A stretch of DNA of 64,000 nt from Fimenecus sp045594885 (GTDB taxonomy: Bacteria; Bacillota; Clostridia; Oscillospirales; Acutalibacteraceae): positions 8,480 to 72,479 of the forward strand of contig JAZNZJ010000022.1 of NCBI GenBank assembly GCA_045594885.1, written 5' to 3'. Positions 42,035 to 51,864 of this stretch are shown here, piece after piece. Position 1 is the first letter of the stretch. Each line of letters starts with the position of its first letter. Below the pieces are notes generated by a model. That model was given only the letters and a program-made list of their open reading frames with translations. It was not told the DNA's origin and ran no database searches. Made by a program: the position numbers and the translations under genes.

Positions 42035-43390
42035 ATGATAAATACACACGATATACTTGAAACTATTAATATGATTCAAGATGAAAATCTTGACATTAGA
42101 ACAATCACAATGGGCATTTCTCTACTTGATTGCTGCACAGGTGATGCAAAATCAACCTGCGATAAGATTTATGAGAAAATGACCCGCAAAGCAGAAAACC
42201 TTGTTAAAACAGGCGAAGATATTGAAAAGGAATATGGTATTCCTATTATCAATAAAAGAATTTCGGTAACACCAATTTCTATGGTTTTGGCATCGGGCAA
42301 GGGCGACCCTGTAATGTACGCAAAGACTCTTGAAAGAGTTGCACAAACCGTGGGTGTAAACTTCATTGGTGGTTACTCTGCTCTTGTGCAAAAAGGATTT
42401 GCCGCAGGTGATGAGGCTCTTATCCGCAGTATTCCTGAAGCACTTGATGTAACTGACCATATTTGTTCATCAGTAAATATTGGCTCAACAAAAGCCGGCA
42501 TAAATATGGATGCAGTTAAAATGATGGGACAGATTATTAAAGAATCTGCAGAAGTGACCGCAAATAAAGGTTGCATTGGTCCTGCAAAACTCGTTGTATT
42601 CTGTAATGCTCCCGAAGATAATCCTTTTATGGCAGGTGCATTTCACGGTGTTGGTGAACCCGATTGCGTAATTAACGTTGGTGTATCAGGTCCCGGTGTT
42701 GTACGTTCTGCAATATCTAAAATTCCTTATGCTAATATTACTGAAGTTGCAGATATGGTAAAACGTACTGCATTTAAAATTACAAGAATGGGACAGTTAG
42801 TTGCCTGTGAAGCATCAAAGCGACTCGACGTACCTTTTGGTATTGTTGACTTATCACTTGCCCCCACACCTGCTATCGGCGACTCAGTTGCATATATTCT
42901 CGAAGAAATGGGACTTGAACAATGCGGTGCTCACGGCACAACTGCTTGTCTTGCACTTCTCAATGATGCTGTTAAAAAAGGCGGAGTTATGGCATCTTCT
43001 CACGTTGGTGGACTTTCAGGTGCATTTATTCCCGTTTCTGAAGATGCAGGTATGATTGCAGCGGCAACAAGTGGTGCACTCACAATTGAAAAGCTTGAGG
43101 CAATGACTTGCGTTTGCTCAGTTGGTCTTGATATGATTATTGTTCCCGGAGATACAACTGCTGAAGTTCTTTCGGGTATTATTGCCGACGAAGCGGCAAT
43201 TGGTATGGTCAACTCAAAGACAACTGCAGTAAGACTTATCCCCGCTATTGGTAAAAATATTGGCGATACACTTAATTTCGGTGGACTTTTAGGTTATGGT
43301 CCTGTAATGAAATTAAATACTGCCTCCCCCGCTAAATTTATTAACCGTGGCGGTAGAATCCCTGCACCATTACAGAGTTTAAAAAATTAA
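42035..43390 (+). CDS. PFL family protein (UPF0210/DUF711)
   Basis: The 451-residue protein is of the UPF0210 family: HDILETINMIQDENLDIRTITMG near the start, FIGGYSALVQKGF, INVGVSGPGVV, and GAHGTTACLALLNDAVKKGG. It has a pyruvate formate-lyase-like barrel, but lacks the C-terminal glycyl-radical loop (no RVSGY motif is seen). The function is unknown. It is cotranscribed with the ACT-domain gene 15 bp upstream and ends at a strong bidirectional terminator. Confidence 0.93.
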   Translation: MINTHDILETINMIQDENLDIRTITMGISLLDCCTGDAKSTCDKIYEKMTRKAENLVKTGEDIEKEYGIPIINKRISVTPISMVLASGKGDPVMYAKTLERVAQTVGVNFIGGYSALVQKGFAAGDEALIRSIPEALDVTDHICSSVNIGSTKAGINMDAVKMMGQIIKESAEVTANKGCIGPAKLVVFCNAPEDNPFMAGAFHGVGEPDCVINVGVSGPGVVRSAISKIPYANITEVADMVKRTAFKITRMGQLVACEASKRLDVPFGIVDLSLAPTPAIGDSVAYILEEMGLEQCGAHGTTACLALLNDAVKKGGVMASSHVGGLSGAFIPVSEDAGMIAAATSGALTIEKLEAMTCVCSVGLDMIIVPGDTTAEVLSGIIADEAAIGMVNSKTTAVRLIPAIGKNIGDTLNFGGLLGYGPVMKLNTASPAKFINRGGRIPAPLQSLKN

Positions 43391-43400
43391 ATACGTACAT

Positions 43401-43447
43401 AAAAAAATAAGGGTAGTAACCACAAAAGTTACTACCCTTATATTTTT
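43401..43447. terminator. Bidirectional terminator between the PFL and Opp operons
   Basis: A perfect 14-bp stem ATAAGGGTAGTAAC (43407-43420) / GTTACTACCCTTAT (43428-43441) has a 7-base loop and T-rich flanks on both sides. It ends the plus-strand ACT-PFL operon and the minus-strand opp operon. Confidence 0.95.
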
Positions 43448-43449
43448 TA

Positions 43450-43689
43450 TTACATTAACCAAAATATTATGGAAACAATCAAAAATGCTGCACAGAGAAA
43501 TCCAATGGTTACAAGCATTGGTCTTATCATCATTTTAACAGCACTCCAATATGTTCGCCATATCTCTTTAGGACTTGAGGTTGTTCCATGTTTTGTCCAG
43601 TTGTTTCTGTTACTTGAAACAACTGACATATCTGCAATTGTTCTGCCGTCATCTACATATGTAATTTTCTCTTTATTCTTTTTAGCCAT
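43450..43689 (-). CDS. Small uncharacterised membrane protein at the end of the opp operon
   Basis: The product has 79 residues. The first 45 are polar (KITYVDDGRTIADMSVV, then a Ser/Thr/Asn-rich part), and one membrane helix lies at about residues 56-78 (MLVTIGFLCAAFLIVSIIFWLM), ending at the C-terminus. It has no signal peptide, so the helix would place the N-terminal part in the cytoplasm. I do not recognise a family. It lies 21 bp downstream of oppF and just before the operon terminator. Confidence 0.7.
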   Translation of the reverse strand: MAKKNKEKITYVDDGRTIADMSVVSSNRNNWTKHGTTSSPKEIWRTYWSAVKMMIRPMLVTIGFLCAAFLIVSIIFWLM

Positions 43690-43710
43690 AAGTAGTGACT
43701 CCTTAATATT

Positions 43711-44709
43711 TTAATCTAACAAGTGACAAGCGGCACAATGACCGTTACCGTAATCTTTATATTCAGGTGTAACCTCTTTACAAATATCCTTTGCGTAAGG
43801 GCAACGTGTATGGAAACGACAGCCCTTTGGTGGATTTGCAGGAGAAGGAATATCACCTTTAAGTATTATACGGTTCATCTTTACATCGGGGTCAGGATAA
43901 GGAATTGCAGAGAACAATGCCTTTGTATATGGGTGCAAGGGATTTGAGAAAATGTCTTCTTTAGTGCCAAATTCAACCATTGAACCTAAATACATAACAC
44001 CAATTTTATCTGAAATAAACTTAACAACTGACAAATCGTGAGAAATGAACAAGTAAGTTAAATTCATATCTTGCTGAAGTTTTTTCAGCAAGTTGATAAT
44101 CTGTGCCTGAATTGAAACGTCAAGTGCCGAAACGGGTTCGTCACAAACAACAAGCTTAGGGTTAACAGAAAGTGCACGTGCGATACAAATTCTTTGACGC
44201 TGACCACCCGAAAATTCGTGGGGGTATCTCTCATAATAATAATCACGAAGACCGCACTTTTCCATTAAGTCAAGAACATAATCCTTAACCTCATTTTTAG
44301 GTACAATGTGATGCACCTCAACGGGCTCAGAAAGAATACCGCCAACTGTACTTCTTGGTGGTAAAGATGAATAAGGGTCTTGAAAGATTATCTGCATCTT
44401 TTTACGGATTTCACGCATTTGTGCAGATTTGTAATCAGTAATATCCTTACCCTCAAAAATAATTCTACCACTTGTTGGTTGATGAAGCTTGAGAATTGAA
44501 CGTCCAAGAGTTGTTTTACCGCAACCTGACTCACCAACAATACCGAGTGTTTCACCCGCTTTTAATGAGAATGATACATTATCAACCGCAATGAGTTCCT
44601 GTGTTACCTTACCCGTCATTGTTTTCTTTATTGGAAAGCATTTGCGAAGATTCTGAACTTCTAATATAGCTTCAGAATCAAATGCATTTATAATTTTTTC
44701 ATCAGCCAT
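43711..44709 (-). CDS. oppF: Oligopeptide ABC transporter ATP-binding protein OppF
   Basis: The ATG at 44709 (MADEKIINAFDSEA) overlaps the oppD stop by 8 bp and gives 332 residues. The ABC motifs are present: Walker A GESGCGKTT, Q-loop IFQDPYSSL, signature FSGGQRQRI, Walker B LVVCDEP and the H-loop FISHDL. The C-terminal OppF extension PANPPKGCRFHTRCPYAKDIC carries cysteines that bind an iron-sulfur cluster in some homologues. It powers peptide import with OppD. Confidence 0.96.
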   Translation of the reverse strand: MADEKIINAFDSEAILEVQNLRKCFPIKKTMTGKVTQELIAVDNVSFSLKAGETLGIVGESGCGKTTLGRSILKLHQPTSGRIIFEGKDITDYKSAQMREIRKKMQIIFQDPYSSLPPRSTVGGILSEPVEVHHIVPKNEVKDYVLDLMEKCGLRDYYYERYPHEFSGGQRQRICIARALSVNPKLVVCDEPVSALDVSIQAQIINLLKKLQQDMNLTYLFISHDLSVVKFISDKIGVMYLGSMVEFGTKEDIFSNPLHPYTKALFSAIPYPDPDVKMNRIILKGDIPSPANPPKGCRFHTRCPYAKDICKEVTPEYKDYGNGHCAACHLLD

Positions 44710-45856
44710 TGTTCTCGTCCTCATCGTACAAGTGACAAGCAACAAAATGAGTTGGGCTAACCTGAATCATTTCAGGGTAATCCCCGGAGCATTTGCCTGT
44801 GCACTGTGCACATCTTTCCTTAAAATAACAATAATTTGGCATATTGATTGGGTTAGGAACATTACCAGGAATATTGAATAATGTGTCACTATCAGAATCA
44901 AGAGTTGGTTTTGATTTCTGTAAACCGATTGTATAAGGGTGCATTGGATTGTGGAAAATCTCTGAAACTGTTCCTTTTTCAATAACTCGACCTGCATACA
45001 TTACAACAACATAATCTGCCATTTCAGCAATGATACCTAAGTCGTGAGTAATAAGCATAATTGAGCCGTCAATTTTAGACTTAAGGTCACGAAGTAGGTC
45101 AAGAATTTGAGCCTGAATTGTAACATCAAGAGCAGTTGTTGGCTCGTCAGCAATAATAAGACGTGGGTCACTTGCAAGTGCCATTGCAATCATTACACGC
45201 TGACGCATACCGCCTGATAACTCGTGTGGAAATGCATTATAAACACGTTCAGGCATTGCAATACCAACTAGGTTGAGCATTTCAATGGATTTATCCTTTG
45301 CCATTTCCTTTGTCGCTTTCGGGTTATGGATAAAAGTAACCTCATCAAGCTGTTGACCAATTGTGAAAACGGGATTAAGCGAAGTCATAGGCTCCTGAAA
45401 AATCATTGCAATCTGATTACCACGGATTTTATGAATATCGTGAATTGGCATTTTTGCAATATCAAAAATCTTTTCACCATTTTCATCTTTTGCATTAAAA
45501 CGGATAGCACCCGAATAAATCTGACCTGTTGGCCCTTGTAAAAGACGCATAACAGACATACTTGTTACAGATTTACCACAGCCCGATTCACCAACAACAC
45601 CAACTGTTGCGTTTTTAGGAATATCAAAAGATACACCATTTACCGCCTTAACAACACCCTGTTCTGTGAAGAAATATGTATGTAAATCTTCAATTTCGAG
45701 AATATTTTCAGGATTTTTCATTTCGGAAAGGTATTCAGATTCTTCAGCCTTACGGTATTTTTCAGCCTCAAGGCGTTTCATAATCTTTTTATTTTCTTTT
45801 GCTATTGCACGTATTTCTTTACCCGAAAGATAATTTCCGTTATTCTTTTTGCTCAT
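44702..45856 (-). CDS. oppD: Oligopeptide ABC transporter ATP-binding protein OppD
   Basis: The 384-residue ATPase has Walker A GESGCGKSVT, Q-loop MIFQEPMTSLNP, signature LSGGMRQRV, Walker B LIIADEPTTALD and H-loop LITHDLGII. The C-terminal extension NMPNYCYFKERCAQCTGKC carries the usual OppD cysteines. A lysine- and glutamate-rich extension of about 50 residues precedes the ABC domain, longer than usual. It couples with OppF. Confidence 0.96.
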   Translation of the reverse strand: MSKKNNGNYLSGKEIRAIAKENKKIMKRLEAEKYRKAEESEYLSEMKNPENILEIEDLHTYFFTEQGVVKAVNGVSFDIPKNATVGVVGESGCGKSVTSMSVMRLLQGPTGQIYSGAIRFNAKDENGEKIFDIAKMPIHDIHKIRGNQIAMIFQEPMTSLNPVFTIGQQLDEVTFIHNPKATKEMAKDKSIEMLNLVGIAMPERVYNAFPHELSGGMRQRVMIAMALASDPRLIIADEPTTALDVTIQAQILDLLRDLKSKIDGSIMLITHDLGIIAEMADYVVVMYAGRVIEKGTVSEIFHNPMHPYTIGLQKSKPTLDSDSDTLFNIPGNVPNPINMPNYCYFKERCAQCTGKCSGDYPEMIQVSPTHFVACHLYDEDENNG

Positions 45857-45859
45857 AAC

Positions 45860-46900
45860 TTATCTCCTCGCTTTCGGGTCAAGGGCATCACGCAAACCAT
45901 CACCTACAAAGTTAAAGCCTAAAACAGCAATAACAATGCAGATACCTGCGGGCACCCATACATTTAAGTGATTTTGAAGAATATCCTGATTTGTTGAAAT
46001 AATATTAATCATTGTACCCCAAGCAGCATATGGTGCTTTAACACCGAGATTCAAATATGAAAGAGTTGCTTCATAGAGAATCATACTACCAAGACTCAAG
46101 CTCATCTGTACTATAAGCTGTGGCATAACATTGGGTACAAGGTGCTTAAAAATCTTTCTTCCTGTTGAATATCCCATAGCCTCTGCAGCTACCATATATT
46201 CTTGTTCACGAAGTGAGAGAATCTGACCACGTACAAGACGTGCCGTTCCCGGCCAAGAAATGAATGTGAGATAAATCATAAGAAGATAGATACGGTATTT
46301 TGCATCAATTTCAGAAGCATCAAGAATTGTACTTATGATAAGCAAAATCGGAATACCCGGTAAGCAAATGAGAACATCGCATACTCGCATTATGATATTG
46401 TCAATTACTCCACCGAAAAATCCTGCAATACCGCCAAGTAAAACGCCGAGAATTGTAATTAAGAAAACTGCAAGAAAGCTTACAATCAATGAAATTCTAC
46501 CACCGTACATAAGACGTACGAAAATATCATACCCCTCATTGTCAGTACCTAAAAGGTGCTCTGCTGAAGGTGGAGCAAGGAAATTATCTTTAAGATATTT
46601 TTCTGTTGTTTGGCGGACTGTATATTCTTTACCGTTCACTTCATATGTAGTTTCAGTTATTGAATACTCGGTTTTACCGCTTTCGTCAAGTTCAATTTCT
46701 CCCCACTCGGTATATACGAGAGGACCTATAAAACTGAATATAAAAAGACTTATAACCATTATAAGACCAATAATACTGAGCTTTGAACGGAAAAATCTAC
46801 GCACAACCATTCGAGTTGGCGACATTAAGCGGACGTTTTTATCAAGAGGTGCTTCTGTATCAATTACTTCTTGAGTTTGTTCTTTTGTAATTTCTTCCAT
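45860..46900 (-). CDS. oppC: Oligopeptide ABC transporter permease OppC
   Basis: The 346-residue protein has an N-terminal membrane anchor at about residues 40-60 (OppC_N), a 65-residue extracytoplasmic segment, and five further helices. The EAA-type cytoplasmic loop AAEAMGYSTGRKIFKHLVPN faces the ATPases. It pairs with OppB to form the channel. The oppD start lies 3 bp downstream. Confidence 0.95.
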   Translation of the reverse strand: MEEITKEQTQEVIDTEAPLDKNVRLMSPTRMVVRRFFRSKLSIIGLIMVISLFIFSFIGPLVYTEWGEIELDESGKTEYSITETTYEVNGKEYTVRQTTEKYLKDNFLAPPSAEHLLGTDNEGYDIFVRLMYGGRISLIVSFLAVFLITILGVLLGGIAGFFGGVIDNIIMRVCDVLICLPGIPILLIISTILDASEIDAKYRIYLLMIYLTFISWPGTARLVRGQILSLREQEYMVAAEAMGYSTGRKIFKHLVPNVMPQLIVQMSLSLGSMILYEATLSYLNLGVKAPYAAWGTMINIISTNQDILQNHLNVWVPAGICIVIAVLGFNFVGDGLRDALDPKARR

Positions 46901-46911
46901 AATGCCCCTCC

Positions 46912-47910
46912 TTACTCTAACTTAACTCGTGGGTCAACAAGACCATACATAAGGTCTGCAAGTAGCACACCAATAACACTCAATAGTGCAAGGAACATAT
47001 TGTAACCCATAATAAACGGAATGTCGCCTCGATTCATAGCATCAAGAGCGATATTACCAATACCGGGAAGGTCAAAAACCTGCTCAGTAATAATTGCACC
47101 TGAGAAAAGTGAAGGCAAAAGACCTGCTAATGATGTTACTAACGGAATCAAGGTATTACGGAAAGCGTGTTTATTGATAACAACACTTTCTTTCAAACCT
47201 TTTGCACGTGCAGTTCTGATATAGTCAGAATTCATTACTTCGAGCATATTTGTTCGTGTCATTCTCATTCGTGCACCAATGCTCAAAATTACAATGGTTA
47301 GAATAGGAATAAACATATGTCTCACATAGTCAAGTAATAATTCTGCACCCGTATAAGATGCTGTTGCATTTACAAGACCAGATGCCGGGAACCAGCCCAA
47401 TTTGAATGCAAAGATATCTTTTAACCACTGTCCAAAGAAGAAAGATGGAAGTGAAATACCAATCATAACAAAGATTGTTACAATATAGTCACGAATACTA
47501 TACTGATGTGTAGCCGCAGTAATTCCCAAAGGAATCGCTATTAAGAACTCAAATACAGTTGCAATCAATGAAATTGCGAATGATATACCCATATGCTCAA
47601 AAATAACATCAGCTACGGGAATACCATAAACAAAGCTTGTTCCCAAATCGAATGTAAATAACGCACCAAGCCAGCTGAAATAGCCTTTAAGGATACCTAA
47701 AAGGCTATTATCACCAAGTCCATACATTGCGTACATCGCATTAACTGTTTCTTCACTAACAGTTGCACCACCCTGATTGATGGCGTTGATTTTATCTTGA
47801 ATAAAGTCAACGGGCATCAATCGGATAAGGAAATAAATAATCATAGAAACACCCAAAAGAATAAACACGGATGCTACTAATCTTTTTAAAATATACTTTA
47901 AACTTGCCAT
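46912..47910 (-). CDS. oppB: Oligopeptide ABC transporter permease OppB
   Basis: The 332-residue protein begins with the typical OppB first helix (YILKRLVASVFILLGVSMIIYFLIRL) and has six membrane helices. The EAA loop is TARAKGLKESVVINKHAFRNTL. It lies 11 bp upstream of oppC and 15 bp downstream of oppA. Confidence 0.95.
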   Translation of the reverse strand: MASLKYILKRLVASVFILLGVSMIIYFLIRLMPVDFIQDKINAINQGGATVSEETVNAMYAMYGLGDNSLLGILKGYFSWLGALFTFDLGTSFVYGIPVADVIFEHMGISFAISLIATVFEFLIAIPLGITAATHQYSIRDYIVTIFVMIGISLPSFFFGQWLKDIFAFKLGWFPASGLVNATASYTGAELLLDYVRHMFIPILTIVILSIGARMRMTRTNMLEVMNSDYIRTARAKGLKESVVINKHAFRNTLIPLVTSLAGLLPSLFSGAIITEQVFDLPGIGNIALDAMNRGDIPFIMGYNMFLALLSVIGVLLADLMYGLVDPRVKLE

Positions 47911-47925
47911 AAGCTACACCGCTTC

Positions 47926-50499
47926 TTACTTTGCAAATTCTACTTCCCAAATTCTGTCTAATGGAGATGAATATGGGTTCATTTCTGATTCTGCAGGAAG
48001 ACTTGCTGAATCGATAACCTTTGAGTTATATGCATAAAGCACACTTCTCTGATATACAGGAAGCTCGATTGCAAGGTCAAGAATCTGTTCCATTGCATCT
48101 TTATAAAGGTCTGCACGTTCAGCCTGGTCATTTGTTTCACGTGCTTCGTCAATAAGGTCACTCAAATCATCAAGAATGTTCATTTCTTCAGCAGTACCAC
48201 TTGCTTTGAGATATGGATAACCCCATGCAAGAGTACTTGTTGCAGTAGAATCCTTATGATATACCTGATACATATCTGGGTCTAATGCTGAAGACCAAGC
48301 TGCTGCCCAAACTTCAAGAGAACCTGTGTTAATCTTTGTAAGAGCCTGTGTATCACATACAACTTCTACATCCCAACCCATATCATTAAGAAGTGCTGCT
48401 GCATCTCTAAATACTTTATATGTTGGGTGGTCCTGTAAGCTTGAACCTGCAATTGTAAACTTAACTGTAAGCTCTGAATCGCCTGCACTTACACCTGCTG
48501 CCTGCATATATTTTTCAATATTGTTTTCAGCAATTTCTTTGCTCCATACACCAAGAGGAGGATAATCAAAACCATTATCGTCAGCATCTGAACCTGTTGG
48601 GTATGCCCAGCTTACTTTTGACATTGGCCAGAAAATCTGCTCTGCAGTACCTGCACGGTAATAGTCAAGTGCAAGAGATGTGTTCATTGCACACATAATT
48701 GCTTTACGAAGGTTAATGTCATTAACCTTTGCAGCATTGACACCGATATAACCGTAACCGAGCTGGTCAGTTGTAAGAGTAACTACACCCTTTTTAGCAA
48801 GTTCACCAAGCTTTTCATAATTATCAGTTGTAAGAGATGGTGAGATATAGTGTACATTACCCTCTTCCAAAGCAGCAATTGCGTTAGAAGAACTTACTAC
48901 CTGATAACGAATCTTTTCAATTTTTGCATTTTCAATGCCAGTACCTACTGTATTGAAGTTTTCGTTAGCCTTGAAATATACAACGTTATTTGTATAGAAA
49001 TCACTTTCTGAAGGTGTATCACTGTTCTTTGTATTTGTTGCCTTGTAAGAACCTGCACCCATTGGAATTTTGATGTTTCTTGTTGACTGAATAATATCTG
49101 TCATAAAGTCAAAACTTGCAAATTCAACACCAAACTGGTTATTTGCAATATCAACACCAACTTTACTACCCTCACCATAATAGTGCTGAGGTGCAATTGT
49201 AATAGCAAAGTTCCAAATAGCTTTAGGGTCAATACCGTCAATTGTGATTGACAATACGTCATATTCATCTGCATTTGCTACAGTACCGTCATCATTATGA
49301 GAAGATGCAATTTTATAATCAGTACCATTAACCTTTATTGTAGTACCCGCAGCATCTGTGTGACCGAGAGAAACAATACCTGAAATACTTTCAACAGCTA
49401 ACTTACCGTCATCAGATACGTTTTCGTGAAGAATAACTTCTTTTGCTTTAGCTGTGAATTCTGTTGTGAGAGTTGATGCTGTTCCCCAATACTGAAGAAT
49501 AATATCTAACTCACGTGCAATCTTGTCATTATAAACATAATTGATTGCATCGTCCTTTGATTTAATTGATGAAGGATAGCTTGGTGTTAATTTTTCAATC
49601 TTTGTACGGTCAATTTTACCGTCTTCGCCTTCAGCATATTCTACTTCAACGTAACCCTCTGTGTACATAAAGCAGAATACTTCATCTTTAAACTCTTCAT
49701 ATGACTTATAAGGCTCGTCAATATATGATTCCTGAGCACTTACATAGTCAGTTTCAAGCTCTTCTTTAAAGAGTTTTAATGCATAATCATAGTCAGCAAG
49801 TAAATCTTTACTTGTTACTTCGTTAGGATTATTTGAAATTGCTGACTGATAACCACTGCTTACTGTATAGTTAGTAATTGCATTTTTCATTGCATCATAG
49901 CCAACTTCTTTTGTAGTTGATGCCTTGATTTCTGCATTGAAAAGGTTAACCAATTCGTTGATTCTTGCGTTTGCTCTTGATGTAGCCTGTGAAGTGATAA
50001 GGTTATCACTGTCATCAGATGCTGAACCAACTGTCTGTGTTCTGTATTCAGAAAGACCGAGAATATCAGTTGAATAAAGAGTTGATGAACCTGTGTAAAC
50101 AGGGTCAAGATATACATAATAGTTGAAAAGAACATCTTCCATTGTCAATGGCTGACCGTCAGAGAATTTAATTCCGTTTTTAATAACGAAATTGTAAGTT
50201 GTTGTATCATCATCATTTTCAACGATTTCATAATCTTTTACAACAACCGCCTCGTCTTCACCGTATGCTACTTCAACTTTTCCATCAACAAATTTTGATG
50301 AAAGCATACCAATCTGTGTCATTGCAACAATTGTTCCGTCAGGTGCTGATGTGTAGAAAAATGGATTGAATAATCCATCAAGCTGCTCTGTCATAATAAC
50401 AAAAGCATCAGCATTACTGCCCGAACAGGAAGTAAATGATGTGAGTATTCCTACGCATAAAACTAAGCACAGGAAGAGAGAAATAATTTTCTTTTTCAT
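47926..50499 (-). CDS. oppA: Peptide ABC transporter substrate-binding lipoprotein OppA, enlarged
   Basis: The product has 857 residues, while family 5 binding proteins usually have 520-620. The lipoprotein signal ends in SFTSC with the lipidated cysteine at residue 25. The family 5 core is seen in NGIKFSDGQPLTMEDVLFNYY and again after residue 440 (LGYGYIGVNAAKVNDINLRKAIM). Between about residues 170 and 440 lies an extra region with a helical part rich in Glu and Tyr and a beta part. It captures oligopeptides at the cell surface and hands them to OppBC. The gap to the upstream lipoprotein gene is 30 bp with no terminator. Confidence 0.9.
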   Translation of the reverse strand: MKKKIISLFLCLVLCVGILTSFTSCSGSNADAFVIMTEQLDGLFNPFFYTSAPDGTIVAMTQIGMLSSKFVDGKVEVAYGEDEAVVVKDYEIVENDDDTTTYNFVIKNGIKFSDGQPLTMEDVLFNYYVYLDPVYTGSSTLYSTDILGLSEYRTQTVGSASDDSDNLITSQATSRANARINELVNLFNAEIKASTTKEVGYDAMKNAITNYTVSSGYQSAISNNPNEVTSKDLLADYDYALKLFKEELETDYVSAQESYIDEPYKSYEEFKDEVFCFMYTEGYVEVEYAEGEDGKIDRTKIEKLTPSYPSSIKSKDDAINYVYNDKIARELDIILQYWGTASTLTTEFTAKAKEVILHENVSDDGKLAVESISGIVSLGHTDAAGTTIKVNGTDYKIASSHNDDGTVANADEYDVLSITIDGIDPKAIWNFAITIAPQHYYGEGSKVGVDIANNQFGVEFASFDFMTDIIQSTRNIKIPMGAGSYKATNTKNSDTPSESDFYTNNVVYFKANENFNTVGTGIENAKIEKIRYQVVSSSNAIAALEEGNVHYISPSLTTDNYEKLGELAKKGVVTLTTDQLGYGYIGVNAAKVNDINLRKAIMCAMNTSLALDYYRAGTAEQIFWPMSKVSWAYPTGSDADDNGFDYPPLGVWSKEIAENNIEKYMQAAGVSAGDSELTVKFTIAGSSLQDHPTYKVFRDAAALLNDMGWDVEVVCDTQALTKINTGSLEVWAAAWSSALDPDMYQVYHKDSTATSTLAWGYPYLKASGTAEEMNILDDLSDLIDEARETNDQAERADLYKDAMEQILDLAIELPVYQRSVLYAYNSKVIDSASLPAESEMNPYSSPLDRIWEVEFAK

Positions 50500-50529
50500 T
50501 TTGTTCGCTCCTTATTTATTTTATTGCAT

Positions 50530-51864
50530 TTAATCTGCAAAATCTATTGTAACCGTATTGCCATTTACGGAAACATCCATTTTTTCAGGGTTATTGCCTA
50601 CTACTACACAATCAATTTGTGCATCTGGAACAAGTGACGCATTACCCAAACCGCACACAAGACCGATTGAATAATCATCTGCACCAAAATAGCAAGATGA
50701 GTCGATTTTCAATGTACTGTTTAATATCTGCACATTGCTGATTACTGCACTATTTGAAATTGTACCTGCGAACAGGCCATAACTTGTACCTGCAACACGT
50801 GTACCCTTTTTAATTGTAAAGGTAACATTTTCAAATGTAACATCTGTAATGCTTGAACTTTCAGTTAATGAGCCAAAAAGTCCTGCATTAATCTTTGAGT
50901 TGTTCGTCTGAACAAGGTCAACATTTTTAATTGTATGACCGTTACCTTTAATTTCACCGTTAAAATTACCATACATCAATGCTGTAGGCCAGATTTCACC
51001 AGAAAAATCAAGGTCAGCAAAAAGTTCATAGTGCCCATTAATATTTGCATTTTCTATGAACTGCTCTGCATTATAAATGCGATACCACTCACCTTCTGTC
51101 CAATCGACATAAAGCTTCATAACAGAATTATCAGCAGTTCCTGTATCAAAATTTACAACACCCGGATGTTTTACGGTTTCTTCAATGATTTTCTGCTCAC
51201 CTTTTGCATCATAATATGCATTGTTAAAGGTGTATCCTGTTCTTTCAGGAAAATCATACATTTCAAGAGCACCGGTTTTTTCATCCCATACCGGTAATGT
51301 AAAATCTGTTTTAATTGTTGGGTCAAAAATTAGATTGTCAATATACTCCCCTGAATCAAGAGCATAAAATTCGATTGAAAATAATGGAACCCATGCAGCA
51401 TAAAGAGTTATAACAGGCTCTTCCGCTTTATATTCTTTGTCCGCATCAATTTTTAATAAATCTTTTTCAAAGTCCCATTTCTTTGAATAAGTATATGAAA
51501 CTTCACCATTTTCATTGGTGCTTTCAGTGCGTTCAGCATACCAACCTGCTAAGAAATAACCATTCTTTGCAGCTTTAAAAGCATCATTTCCACGACTTGA
51601 ATTATCGGGAGAAATCAACGCAATTTCATATTCGCCATCACTGTTTTTTTCCAATTCATTAACATTAAATGAGTCAACAATGACGGACGTGTTAGTTGTG
51701 AAGATGCCCCCGTTAGCATCAAATTTGACGCTAACGGAATAGTTATCTTCATTATTGATTTCGTACGGAGTTTTATCTCCACCGCAACCAGTAAAAAGAG
51801 GAATAAGCATTAAACATAATAAAGTAACAACGAGTACTTTAAATTTAGTTTTCATTGTTTTCAT
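50530..51864 (-). CDS. Surface lipoprotein with Listeria-Bacteroides (InlB-like) and GLUG-type repeats
   Basis: The 444-residue product has a lipoprotein signal ending in LFTGC, with the cysteine at residue 27. Two InlB-like repeat units follow: VSVKFDANGGIF...FLAGWYAE and a second with RTGYTFNNAYYD. The C-terminal part looks like a beta-helix with GLUG-like turns: YELFADLDFSGE, IKGNGHTIKNVDL and GLFGSLTESSSI. Such proteins stick to surfaces or polysaccharide. It sits between the large protease and oppA; AGGAGG lies only 3 bases before the first ATG, so the second ATG at 51855 may be used. Confidence 0.8.
   Translation of the reverse strand: MKTMKTKFKVLVVTLLCLMLIPLFTGCGGDKTPYEINNEDNYSVSVKFDANGGIFTTNTSVIVDSFNVNELEKNSDGEYEIALISPDNSSRGNDAFKAAKNGYFLAGWYAERTESTNENGEVSYTYSKKWDFEKDLLKIDADKEYKAEEPVITLYAAWVPLFSIEFYALDSGEYIDNLIFDPTIKTDFTLPVWDEKTGALEMYDFPERTGYTFNNAYYDAKGEQKIIEETVKHPGVVNFDTGTADNSVMKLYVDWTEGEWYRIYNAEQFIENANINGHYELFADLDFSGEIWPTALMYGNFNGEIKGNGHTIKNVDLVQTNNSKINAGLFGSLTESSSITDVTFENVTFTIKKGTRVAGTSYGLFAGTISNSAVISNVQILNSTLKIDSSCYFGADDYSIGLVCGLGNASLVPDAQIDCVVVGNNPEKMDVSVNGNTVTIDFAD

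Noticed and set aside
42035..43390. Pyruvate formate-lyase activity for the PFL family protein
   Set aside because: The glycyl-radical loop and the usual activating enzyme are absent; the protein belongs to the UPF0210 family.
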